DNA of 24,341 bases from CAJXZP01 sp963974475 (GTDB lineage: Bacteria; Bacteroidota; Bacteroidia; Flavobacteriales_G; Salibacteraceae), in contig CAXBCR010000035.1 of NCBI GenBank assembly GCA_963974475.1, positions 1 to 24,341 on the forward strand, read 5' to 3'. Shown here one piece after another: positions 1 through 6,230 of this stretch. The notes beneath the pieces are model-generated. The model was not told the origin of the DNA and did no database searches. It was given only the letters and a program-made list of their open reading frames with translations. A program made the position numbers and the translations under genes. The stretch's first letter is position 1, and every line of letters starts with the position of its first letter.

Positions 1-2
1 AC

Positions 3-755
3 AAAACCCGAAACATCAGACTCAACGTAATCAAGCAGTTTTTTAATTATCAAATAGAGCAAAACAAAAGAGAAGACAACCCAGTAAGTCACTTAAAAAT
101 CAGAGGAACAAAACATAAGAAACTCTACCCAATATTAGACAAACAGCAACTAGAAAAAATCTACAATGAATACCAGGTCCCAACCGAAAAAGATGAAAGA
201 GCCAACCGAAACTGGTTTACGAGTTACCGATTAAGCAGGGCCAGGAACAAAGCAATTATTAGTTTAATGATACATCAAGGCTTAACCACTCCAGAAGTCA
301 ACAAACTACAATTAAACGACCTAAAACTTAAAGAAGGGAAAATCTACATTGCAGGAAGTAGAAAGAGCAATGAAGGAGTTCTAGAGCTGAAATCAAACCA
401 AATCATGGAGTTAATGGAATACCAGTTTACCACAAGAATAGAATTATTGAAATACAGCAAAACCGAAACTCAAAACCTATTTATCAGCTCTCCGCCAGTT
501 GGAAAGAATCAGAGTAGCAGAACAGACATAAAGGAAATCTGGAAACGATTAAGCCAAGAACTAAAAAGCCAAAACAAAGAATTTATCAACTTTAAGCAAG
601 TACGAACAAGTATTATTACACATTGGTTAAAACAGTTCAATCTTAGGCAAGCTCAATACATGGCAGGCCATAGATACGTGAGCAGCACAGAAGGATATTT
701 AGTAAATCAAACGGAAGACCTGCAGGCGGATATTGACGAGTTTTATCCGTTTTAG
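3..755 (+). CDS. Tyrosine recombinase/integrase, C-terminal part (5' end outside the window)
   Basis: The reading frame is open from the left edge, so only the C-terminal 250 or so residues are visible. The first ~45 residues (KTRNIRLNVIKQFFNY...) resemble the helical SAM-like core-binding domain, and the rest is the catalytic domain. In the C-terminal part, QVRTS supplies the second catalytic arginine, MAGHRYVSSTEGYL supplies the conserved GH and the nucleophilic tyrosine, and a lysine replaces the first histidine of HxxR. The first arginine box, normally G-L-R-x-S-E-L, reads GLTTPEVNKL, so a threonine sits where the arginine is expected. The enzyme may be inactive or a divergent subfamily. 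A toxin-antitoxin pair starts 29 nt downstream, in keeping with an integrated element. The family call is firm; activity and site are unknown. Confidence 0.82.
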   Translation, partial: KTRNIRLNVIKQFFNYQIEQNKREDNPVSHLKIRGTKHKKLYPILDKQQLEKIYNEYQVPTEKDERANRNWFTSYRLSRARNKAIISLMIHQGLTTPEVNKLQLNDLKLKEGKIYIAGSRKSNEGVLELKSNQIMELMEYQFTTRIELLKYSKTETQNLFISSPPVGKNQSSRTDIKEIWKRLSQELKSQNKEFINFKQVRTSIITHWLKQFNLRQAQYMAGHRYVSSTEGYLVNQTEDLQADIDEFYPF

Positions 756-784
756 AGAATCGAAACGCAACACAAAAACTACAA

Positions 785-1054
785 ATGAATACAAACGCTA
801 CAAAAACGTTAAATTTGCATCAAAGCACAGTTATGGATATACAAGCAGACATAAGTTGGATACGTTCAGAATTAACTAAGGTTCAAGACCCTGAGTTGAT
901 ATCAGCTTTTAAAAGTTTATTAAAGTACCGTACAAAAAGAGTGAATCTTGAATCTGGTTTTGATTTATCAATGAATCGCGCATTACTTGACAAGAAAGAA
1001 GGGCGAACAAAAACGCATACAGAAATCAGAAAAAAGTACGAGAAATGGCTTTAG
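785..1054 (+). CDS. Putative antitoxin of a RelE/ParE-type toxin-antitoxin pair
   Basis: This small 89-residue protein is mostly helical and ends in a charged tail (KKEGRTKTHTEIRKKYEKWL). That tail resembles the C-terminal toxin-binding segment of antitoxins common in Bacteroidota. No DNA-binding motif is obvious. The main argument is position: its last 10 nt overlap the start of the RelE/ParE-like gene, the usual antitoxin-first arrangement. It would bind and neutralise the downstream toxin and may repress its own promoter. It could be cotranscribed with the recombinase, because only 29 nt separate them and no promoter consensus was seen there. Confidence 0.7.
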   Translation: MNTNATKTLNLHQSTVMDIQADISWIRSELTKVQDPELISAFKSLLKYRTKRVNLESGFDLSMNRALLDKKEGRTKTHTEIRKKYEKWL

Positions 1055-1335
1055 ATGTTCATTGGACTTTAGAAGCAGAAACCCAGTTAGATTATATCAT
1101 AGAATACCTTGAACAAAACTGGACTGAGCGTGAAATAGAAACCTTTTTCAAGAAGTTGGAACAAGGCATAGAAACAATAAGTACTAACCCGTTACAACAG
1201 AAGCAATCAGAAAGAAAAGAAGGAACGTATGAATACCAATTAGTTCCTCAAGTTACTTTGTTCTATGCTTTTGATGAAAGTACAGTAGATATTTTGTTGC
1301 TGTGGTCAAACCGAATGAATCCCGAGAATTTATAA
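1045..1335 (+). CDS. RelE/ParE-family toxin
   Basis: The 96-residue protein starts with the typical pattern of RelE/ParE toxins: a short beta strand (VHWTLEAETQLDYI), then paired helices (IIEYLEQNWTEREIETFFKK), then a beta-rich C-terminal half with LVPQVTLFYAFDES and VDILLLWSNR. Members either cleave mRNA on the ribosome (RelE) or inhibit gyrase (ParE); sequence alone does not tell which applies here. The gene overlaps its antitoxin by 10 nt, implying translational coupling. Its length is normal for the family. It lies within a string of accessory genes and probably helps maintain the element. Confidence 0.85.
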   Translation: MALDVHWTLEAETQLDYIIEYLEQNWTEREIETFFKKLEQGIETISTNPLQQKQSERKEGTYEYQLVPQVTLFYAFDESTVDILLLWSNRMNPENL

Positions 1336-1485
1336 TTAATTACCGTCCGAAGGAGTACTAGGAAGAAAGGTGTTCCGCCTTCAATCGTCAGCAAAAAGCC
1401 ACGCCAAACCGTCAAGCATTTGTTTTTGATTTATTGCCTTTAAAAGGCATAAAACAAAAGCTTGTCGCCCTAAAAAGGGTTTACT

Positions 1486-1501
1486 CCCGATAAAAATCGG
1501 G
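1486..1501. repeat. Short hairpin CCCGAT-AAAA-ATCGGG
   Basis: Six-base arms (1486-1491 and 1496-1501) flank an AAAA loop. It sits just after two weaker hairpins (1436-1448 and 1468-1479). No T-run follows, so it is not a standard terminator. It belongs to a chain of palindromes in this gene-free stretch. Confidence 0.6.
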
Positions 1502-1559
1502 ATCCAAGTTTGTCATGCCTTTTGCGTTCCTCAATCAGTTGTCACGGGTAGGCTACTTT

Positions 1560-1621
1560 GGGTTTTTAACCGCTTTCCTTCACTACGCAAAAGCTTCGTT
1601 ACGTTAAGCAGTTAAAAACCC
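1560..1621. repeat. 11-bp inverted repeat around a 40-nt centre
   Basis: The arms are GGGTTTTTAAC (1560-1570) and GTTAAAAACCC (1611-1621) and are perfectly complementary. The 40-nt interior contains further short complementary stretches. It could form a long stem or serve as a pair of inverted binding sites. Its function is unknown. Confidence 0.65.
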
Positions 1622-1691
1622 ACCGCCTCCCAGAGTTATGCTCCCCTGCGGGTCTCCCAAGGCTACGGCTGACTTTGTTTGATTTGCTTCC

Positions 1692-1709
1692 CCCCGCCAA
1701 CTGGCGGGG
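1692..1709. repeat. GC-rich 8-bp hairpin
   Basis: CCCCGCCA (1692-1699) pairs with TGGCGGGG (1702-1709) across a two-base centre. It is markedly GC-rich for this AT-rich genome. Palindromes of this kind are often dispersed repeats in Bacteroidota, but copy number cannot be judged from this window. Confidence 0.65.
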
Positions 1710-2013
1710 TCTAGCTAGAAAAAAGGGAGCCTTGCGATAGTCGCGAAAAGCTCCTACGTATGCGCGTCAAAGCGTTACACGCTATTTTTGCCGCCCACCT
1801 TTTGTTCCCATTCGCAGCGGCTCGCGATGCTTGTTAATGTCCGCAACCCGTTTCACTCATTGCAGCCATAAACAGCCTTATTACTCCGTTCCACATCGTA
1901 AAGCCACAGGCGTTTGTTCCTAATTAAAAAAAACAAAACAGACAGTTTACAGCTACCCTTCCGCACTTTGCTAAATCCTGTGCGTTTAATCGAAATCTTA
2001 CTGCCGTTTGGAT

Positions 2014-2058
2014 ACTATGCGTTAAAATACAAGCAGAGCTTGCATCTTAACGCATAGT
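2014..2058. repeat. Long imperfect hairpin with 12-bp perfect outer arms
   Basis: ACTATGCGTTAA (2014-2025) is the exact reverse complement of TTAACGCATAGT (2047-2058). Inside, CAAGC (2030-2034) pairs with GCTTG (2038-2042) around an AGA loop, leaving a small internal bulge. The 45-nt bulged extrahairpin resembles single-strand recombination substrates in shape. It does not carry integron core-site consensus sequences. Confidence 0.7.
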
Positions 2059-2297
2059 CGTAAACCTTTAAATCTCCTTTAAAATCAATGGTTTGCAGAG
2101 AAAATGAAAAATAAATTGGTCAAAATTGTCCCTTTTTCAAACGGTGGAATGGTTGATACAGAAGGTTGTTTTTTATAAGTGCTTGATTAGTAGTGAAAAG
2201 ACCCTGTCCTTTTTTGAATAAGTCTAATAATAGATTTTTACAATCAGAAAATTATGGCGAGCTAAAGGGTCAAATCCTTGGTAGAAAACACAGAACA

Positions 2298-2462
2298 ATG
2301 AATTATACAGTTTTAATATTTACGGTAGCATTTTTAACGGTTGTTATGTTGATAGCATTCTTACCCGAAGAAAGGTCGAAAAGAGTACACGGGTTTATAA
2401 AAATGGTTATGAATTTATTACCGATAAGTTCAATAATAAAGGCTTTTAAAAAGAATGATTAA
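2298..2462 (+). CDS. Small single-pass membrane protein, function unknown
   Basis: The 54-residue protein starts MNYTVLIFTVAFLTVVMLIAF, one clear transmembrane helix. A positively charged segment (EERSKRVHGFIKMVMNLL) and a second moderately hydrophobic stretch follow. A longer reading from a GTG at 2193 adds 35 residues without recognisable character, so the ATG at 2298 was chosen. No family is recognised. It ends 23 nt before the Rhs-tip gene. It might be a leftover immunity protein of a displaced Rhs tip or an unrelated small membrane protein; this is a guess from position only. Confidence 0.45.
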   Translation: MNYTVLIFTVAFLTVVMLIAFLPEERSKRVHGFIKMVMNLLPISSIIKAFKKND

Positions 2463-2485
2463 TAGATTATATTGCACTACCAAAA

Positions 2486-3481
2486 ATGGGATGCCATAAA
2501 CTTACATATCACGACAAGGAAAGAGCTCTAGAAGTAAATCCATTTTTTATAGAAAGGGGTCTAGAAAAAAAGAGTGGAGCGAAGAAAAATCGTGTAAGGG
2601 CGTACCGTTATGGCTTTAACGGACAAGAACGTGATGATGAGATTGCTGGGGCTGGAAACTCAATGACTGCAATGTTCTGGCAGTATGATACGAGATTAGG
2701 TAGACGCTGGAATTTAGACCCAAAGCCGAATCCTTCTATTAGTTCATATGCTACTTTTGCTAATAACCCTATTTGGTTCAATGACCCGTTTGGAGATACT
2801 ACAAGTTATTATGACGTTGCAGATAACTCATATTTAGGGACAATAAATAATCCAGGTGAGCGAACCTCTGTAAAAATAACTTCAGAAAGGTTTCGTATAG
2901 CAACAACTCTTGCTACAAGTGACCCAAGTAGTAGTTTTTATGGATACAAGTCAAATCAAACAAAGGCTCAGGGATTAGTTAATGATATTGAGTGGAAAGC
3001 AAAACGTGATGAAATTATATCTGGTAATTCTAATATAATCGCTTTTGAAACAGGTGTACGAATGGAGTACTCAGGAACAATTAAGAGTAATCGAAATGGG
3101 AAATATGCAATGGGTAAGCTTAATACATATATTTCGTTTGATGACAATACAGAAGTCATGATTAATTCGATTTCAGCTAGTAGTGGTCCATTTGGAGATG
3201 GGTATATTCCTACAGGAAGCTGGGTAGTTGGAGGTCGTGAAGGGTTTTACACTTGGGGAAGAAGTGGAGCTGGTTTTACTAGGAATGGAGTATATTTTAA
3301 ATTTGATATTGTTGACCCTGATGGGAGAGCCATACATCCAGATGGAAATGTATTCGGCACAAGAGGATGTATTGGTTTGATTGGGTCAGCTAATCAATTG
3401 TTGATATGGAAAAAAACGATTAAGGTAATGTATGACCGTCATGGGCCAAATATCGATTTAAATGTGAAAGATTATAAATAG
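2486..3481 (+). CDS. Orphan Rhs tip with a C-terminal L,D-transpeptidase-like (YkuD/Tlde1-like) toxin domain
   Basis: The 331-residue protein has two parts. Residues ~39-104 carry the conserved end of the Rhs core (AYRYGFNGQERDDE, YDTRLGRRWNLDPKP, FANNPIWFNDPFGD), after which polymorphic toxins switch to a variable domain. The ~225-residue tail contains SGPFGDGYIPTGSW (233-246) and IHPDGNVFGTRGCIGL (283-298). The latter resembles the His...GCI active-site motif of L,D-transpeptidase-fold enzymes, with His284 and Cys295 as the likely pair. Such enzymes cut or exchange peptidoglycan cross-links in the periplasm. No signal peptide or Rhs repeats precede the core, so this is an orphan tip, perhaps awaiting recombination onto a full rhs gene. 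The next gene, 7 nt on, is the candidate immunity protein. The Rhs part is certain; the enzymatic call is inferred from motif order. Confidence 0.8.
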   Translation: MGCHKLTYHDKERALEVNPFFIERGLEKKSGAKKNRVRAYRYGFNGQERDDEIAGAGNSMTAMFWQYDTRLGRRWNLDPKPNPSISSYATFANNPIWFNDPFGDTTSYYDVADNSYLGTINNPGERTSVKITSERFRIATTLATSDPSSSFYGYKSNQTKAQGLVNDIEWKAKRDEIISGNSNIIAFETGVRMEYSGTIKSNRNGKYAMGKLNTYISFDDNTEVMINSISASSGPFGDGYIPTGSWVVGGREGFYTWGRSGAGFTRNGVYFKFDIVDPDGRAIHPDGNVFGTRGCIGLIGSANQLLIWKKTIKVMYDRHGPNIDLNVKDYK

Positions 3482-3488
3482 TTGTGAT

Positions 3489-4208
3489 ATGACTCGAAAT
3501 GGAATGATTGTGTTTTTTAGTCTTGTACTTTTAGTTGTAAGCCAATCTTTAGGGAAAAGTACTGGGGGTTTTGATTCGAAATCGGAATCAAATAGTAAGG
3601 GTGTTTTCTTATTATGTTGTAGTAATGCTAAATTGCATTTATTGAAAGAACAAAAAAAGAACTCAGCTATAAGCGAAACTATTGATAGTGGTTCACTATT
3701 TTGGGTTAAACGTATTGATGAAGGATGGTATTATGTGAAAAGAAAAAGTAGTGTGGGATTTATTGAGTTAAATCAAGATTTTCAGATAATTAGAGAGCTA
3801 CCTTTGGGTAGTCAAAGAATAATTATAAGTTCAATTTTTGATAAAACTATTTTAGAATTAGAAAAAAAAGGTAATGGTTTAATTGAATTAGAATATGATT
3901 ATTCAATGATTTTGGATGATGTGTTTGCGAGTTATATTTGTGCGAGTGAAGATACTAGTTTGTTTAATAGTTTTATTTTCATGATAGATAGAGGCGTTTT
4001 TAATTCTGCAGAATATAATGCAAATGCATTATGTGAAACATTTATTAACTGTCCTTCTTTTTTAATGAGTGTTATTGATACTCATGGTAAAAAAAATATT
4101 ATTGATAATAATCTATATGAACTTGCTTTTTTTGCAAACGAGTATTTAAAGAAGGATACCGCGGAATATGATTTGGTAATTGGATATTATAATAAATATA
4201 TTAAGTAA
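3489..4208 (+). CDS. Secreted SH3-domain protein, probable immunity protein for the Rhs tip
   Basis: The 239-residue protein begins with a signal-peptide-like segment (MTRNGMIVFFSLVLLVVSQS), so it should act in the periplasm or on the outer surface. Residues ~38-97 look like a bacterial SH3 domain: a beta-rich stretch ending in LFWVKRIDEGWYYVKRKSSV and GFIEL. The remaining ~140 residues are helical and unrecognised. It lies 7 nt after the toxin-tip gene in the same direction. Rhs loci almost always place the cognate immunity gene there, and export fits a toxin acting on peptidoglycan. SH3 domains often bind cell-wall peptides, so it might shield the substrate or plug the enzyme. Its reading frame is strongly AT-rich, as is usual for effector-immunity cargo. 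The immunity role is inferred. Confidence 0.6.
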   Translation: MTRNGMIVFFSLVLLVVSQSLGKSTGGFDSKSESNSKGVFLLCCSNAKLHLLKEQKKNSAISETIDSGSLFWVKRIDEGWYYVKRKSSVGFIELNQDFQIIRELPLGSQRIIISSIFDKTILELEKKGNGLIELEYDYSMILDDVFASYICASEDTSLFNSFIFMIDRGVFNSAEYNANALCETFINCPSFLMSVIDTHGKKNIIDNNLYELAFFANEYLKKDTAEYDLVIGYYNKYIK

Positions 4209-4513
4209 ATTTTTATTCAAAATAAGGTGCTATTCCTGATGAGCACAGAGTAAAATAAAAATACGTTAGTCGTAGCACCCCGCACCTTGCCATCTGAATA
4301 AACCCCAAGATGCAGATTGAGCATTTTAGCTTTTCAAGGTGCGAAGCAACTTAGAAAAACTTAATGGCAATCGAGTGATAAAGATAAATAGGAAACCAAC
4401 CGGAATACCCAACAACTCCAGCACACCAAAGTTTAACCCTAAAAAACAACCACCTAGCATTATTGCATATCAAAAATTACTAATTAAATCCACGATTAGT
4501 ATAAATTTGAGAA
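4209..4513. other. Intergenic region with structured repeat
   Basis: This 305-nt gap holds the structured element at 4281-4343 and a 6-bp inverted repeat ACTAAT/ATTAGT (4479-4500) close to the RAYT start. A frame of about 60 codons beginning with GTG inside the element is low-complexity and not believed to be a gene. No promoter with both consensus boxes was found. Confidence 0.55.
4281..4343. repeat. Structured element, copy A (nested inverted repeats)
   Basis: The outer arms CGCACCTTG (4281-4289) and CAAGGTGCG (4335-4343) are exact complements. An inner pair ATCTG/CAGAT (4292-4296 and 4313-4317) encloses CCCCAAG. The segment 4286-4317 matches 6106-6137 at 27 of 32 positions with no gap, including both inner arms. 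It lies upstream of the RAYT gene and may be a REP-like target of that transposase or a recombination site. Confidence 0.65.
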
Positions 4514-5077
4514 ATGAGTAAAGGCACAACCAGTTACAGGATTAAAGATGAAAATGCGCTATATTTTTTAACTTGTGCTACGGTTGAATGGATAGATGTT
4601 TTCACGAAAAGGAAATATAAAGAGGTGTTTTCGGATAGTGTGAATTATTGCATTGAGAATAAAGGATTAATAGTTCATGGATGGGTTTTAATGAGTAATC
4701 ATTTTCATTTTATTGCACGAGCAGCGGAAGGGTTTGAACTATCGGGCATTTTGAGAGATATGAAAAAGCACATTACTAAAGAAATAGTGGAGTTGATAAA
4801 CAACGAAGCTGAAAGTCGTAGCAACTGGCTTTTGGATGAAATGAAAAAAGCGGGAGGTGCCAATAGCAAAAAACAAACTTTTCAATTATGGCGAAACGAT
4901 AATCATCCAATCGAATTGTTTAAAACCAAAACGATAGAACAAAAACTTAATTATATTCATAACAATCCTGTTGAAGAAGGTATTGTGGATTATCCAGAGG
5001 AATATAGCTATAGCAGTGCGAAAGATTATAAAGGTTGGAAAGGTTTAATAAAAGTGGAATCGATTTATAATTCGTAA
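4514..5077 (+). CDS. REP-associated tyrosine transposase (RAYT, Y1 HUH family)
   Basis: The 187-residue protein is a single-domain HUH Y1 transposase of the IS200/REP-associated type. The metal-binding motif HFH is at residues 63-65 in VLMSNHFHFIARA. A candidate catalytic tyrosine, Tyr147, lies in KLNYIHNNPVEEGIV, the family's C-terminal helix. Length is normal and the frame is intact. These enzymes nick single-stranded DNA at REP palindromes and usually exist as one domesticated copy beside such repeats. Consistent with this, structured elements lie on both sides: one copy at 4281-4343, a partial match (CTTGCCAT) at 5088-5095 and a second copy at 6106-6137. Substrate specificity is an inference. 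Confidence 0.9.
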   Translation: MSKGTTSYRIKDENALYFLTCATVEWIDVFTKRKYKEVFSDSVNYCIENKGLIVHGWVLMSNHFHFIARAAEGFELSGILRDMKKHITKEIVELINNEAESRSNWLLDEMKKAGGANSKKQTFQLWRNDNHPIELFKTKTIEQKLNYIHNNPVEEGIVDYPEEYSYSSAKDYKGWKGLIKVESIYNS

Positions 5078-5087
5078 TTTGTGTCCG

Positions 5088-5124
5088 CTTGCCATAAAGA
5101 AAAGCTAATCTTGATAAATCAAGA
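5088..5124. repeat. Partial element match followed by a perfect 7-bp hairpin
   Basis: CTTGCCAT (5088-5095) equals the first eight bases of the element found at 4286 and 6106. It is followed by TCTTGAT (5109-5115) and ATCAAGA (5118-5124), a perfect stem with a two-base loop. It begins 11 nt after the RAYT stop codon and may be a diverged REP-like site or a terminator-like stem without a T-run. Confidence 0.4.
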
Positions 5125-5214
5125 ACAGTTTATATATTACTGCGTTAGCCTACTGGCTGATGACAATCTGCAATTTTTTTAAATTTGGAAAATGGGAATG
5201 TGCTAGAGGCTTTC

Positions 5215-5469
5215 TCATTCATAAATATCTTTACGATGTCCTAAATCAATAACATCAATAATAAGTTCAGAATCCACTATCTCATAAATTACACGGTAAT
5301 TAGCTACTCGGATACGGTAACCATCTCTACCTTTTAATTTTTTACAACCTGAGGGTCTGGGGTTATCGGCAAGTTGGTAGATCGCTTTTTTGATTCTAGA
5401 GAAGTAAGGTTCGTTTACATTTTTTAAAGCTTTTACCGCACGTTTTTTAATGGTGATTTGGTAAGCCAT
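5215..5469 (-). CDS. RelE/ParE-family mRNA interferase toxin
   Basis: The 84-residue protein is a textbook short RelE: ITIKKRAVKALKNV at the N-terminus, then helices, then GYRIRVANYRVIYEIVD and IIDVIDLGHRKDIYE at the C-terminus. The basic residues and the terminal tyrosine of this fold take part in mRNA cleavage on the ribosome. Its ATG shares one base with the stop codon of the upstream antitoxin (TAATG), so translation is coupled. It is the last gene of a three-gene minus-strand operon. Confidence 0.93.
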   Translation of the reverse strand: MAYQITIKKRAVKALKNVNEPYFSRIKKAIYQLADNPRPSGCKKLKGRDGYRIRVANYRVIYEIVDSELIIDVIDLGHRKDIYE

Positions 5470-5672
5470 TACTTTTTGTTTTTACGTTCCTCTTCAATCA
5501 TTTTAAATGCTTCATCAATCGGAATAGAAGGTTCGTTATCTGCTTTGACTTTGTCATAAAGCTTAACATCTTCTAGGTCTTCTAATTCCTCAATCATCCT
5601 GTTGTAGTCCTTAATTGGAAGAATTACAGCTAATTTTTGACCACTATTGTCTGTTATAAATTGTGTTTTCAT
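5469..5672 (-). CDS. Phd/YefM-like antitoxin
   Basis: The 67-residue protein has the strand-helix start expected of Phd/YefM-like or related short antitoxins (FITDNSGQKLAVILPIKDYNRMIEELEDLEDVKLYD). A charged C-terminal tail (AFKMIEEERKNKK) could wrap around the toxin. The first part would dimerise and may bind DNA. It overlaps both neighbours by one base (TAATG junctions), upstream with the XRE gene and downstream with relE. Neutralising the RelE toxin is its likely role. Confidence 0.85.
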   Translation of the reverse strand: MKTQFITDNSGQKLAVILPIKDYNRMIEELEDLEDVKLYDKVKADNEPSIPIDEAFKMIEEERKNKK

Positions 5673-6004
5673 TACATGTATGCTTTTTGTGCATTAGTAT
5701 CACGAATTACCGTATCAATCAAGAAAAATAGCTTGTCTTTAATTTTAGGGCTTAACGCCTCAATCTCTTGTAAACGTTGAACTGTTCTTTTATCAAAACT
5801 TGCATTTTGCCCTTCACCTACTAAATAATCAAGAGAAACTTCAAAAGCATCAGCAATTTTCTTAGCAGCATCAATAGAAGGAGCTGCTTCATCTCTTTCA
5901 TACTTGCCAATCATTACTCTTGAAACATTGCTTTTGTTGGCTAAATCGGTTTGAGACCAATTTGCTTTATCTCGTAACAATGCTATTATTTTACCTGTTT
6001 CCAT
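5672..6004 (-). CDS. XRE-family transcriptional regulator in a toxin-antitoxin operon
   Basis: The 110-residue protein has an HTH_3 domain at residues ~5-62: ALLRDKANWSQTDLANKSNV, VSRVMIGKYERDEAAPSIDA and IADAFEVSLDYLVGEG. A helical tail of ~45 residues follows and probably dimerises. It is the first gene of the operon and is joined by a TAATG overlap to the antitoxin. Most RelE modules have two genes, so the regulator is an extra controller that probably represses the operon through the ATACT-type repeats upstream (6014-6054). It could instead regulate other genes of the island. Confidence 0.88.
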   Translation of the reverse strand: METGKIIALLRDKANWSQTDLANKSNVSRVMIGKYERDEAAPSIDAAKKIADAFEVSLDYLVGEGQNASFDKRTVQRLQEIEALSPKIKDKLFFLIDTVIRDTNAQKAYM

Positions 6005-6046
6005 ATCTTAAAGGATACTTTTTTATACTAAAATGCTTGATTTAGG

Positions 6047-6054
6047 CAAAAGTA
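6047..6054 (-). promoter_or_regulatory. Putative -7 promoter box of the XRE-antitoxin-relE operon
   Basis: Read on the minus strand the box is TACTTTTG, matching the Bacteroidota -7 consensus TAnnTTTG, 43 nt before the XRE start codon. The -33 box is not convincing (a T-rich stretch only). Repeated ATACT/AGTAT motifs between the box and the gene (for example 6014-6018 and 6025-6029) could be operators for the encoded XRE protein. Confidence 0.45.
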
Positions 6055-6105
6055 TGTAATTAAAAGCGAAAAATAAACCTTATAATAATGCTCGCCCCGA
6101 TACAT

Positions 6106-6137
6106 CTTGCCATCTGAACAACCCCCAAGTCACAGAT
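6106..6137. repeat. Structured element, copy B
   Basis: The 32-nt segment matches 4286-4317 at 27 positions without gaps. The 13-nt CTTGCCATCTGAA, the CCCCAAG loop and the ATCTG/CAGAT stem (6112-6116 and 6133-6137) are all kept. The outer stem of copy A is replaced by a weak TACAT/ATGTA pair (6101-6105 and 6157-6161). It marks the right boundary of the accessory genes. Confidence 0.65.
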
Positions 6138-6230
6138 AAGTCACTTTAACTTTATCATGTACCATACACCCTTAAAAAAATTCGATACAAAAACCGGTTC
6201 AAAACCTGCGGTGGTTGGTGTATTTTTACG

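Larger units (their letters stand above)
1336..2297. other. Palindrome-rich region without a recognisable gene
   Basis: No convincing protein is encoded here on either strand over about 960 nt. Composition differs from the flanks: it is richer in G+C up to about 1990 and packed with inverted repeats. These include GCCTT/AAGGC (1436-1448), CCCGAT/ATCGGG (1486-1501), an 11-bp pair at 1560-1621, an 8-bp hairpin at 1692-1709, a nested GGAGC/GCTCC hairpin (1726-1754) and a 12-bp pair at 2014-2058. Possible explanations are a recombination or transfer site complex, an array of dispersed repeats, or a structured RNA. The last ~130 nt are AT-rich and contain a frame leading into the small membrane protein from a weak GTG at 2193. 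Confidence 0.6.

Noticed and set aside
2014..2058. Interpretation of the hairpins as integron attC sites (also 4262-4343)
   Set aside because: The inverted core sites RYYYAAC/GTTRRRY are not present in the right order, and the recombinase fragment shows no integron-integrase insertion. Only the general bulged shape is similar.
4502..4509. TAAATTTG as a promoter box of the RAYT gene
   Set aside because: It matches TAnnTTTG, but it is 4 nt from the start codon and has no -33 box, so transcription would begin inside the coding region.
4339..4521. A 60-codon frame beginning with GTG before the RAYT gene
   Set aside because: It begins inside the structured element, is low-complexity and basic, resembles no family and overlaps the RAYT start. 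It is treated as intergenic.
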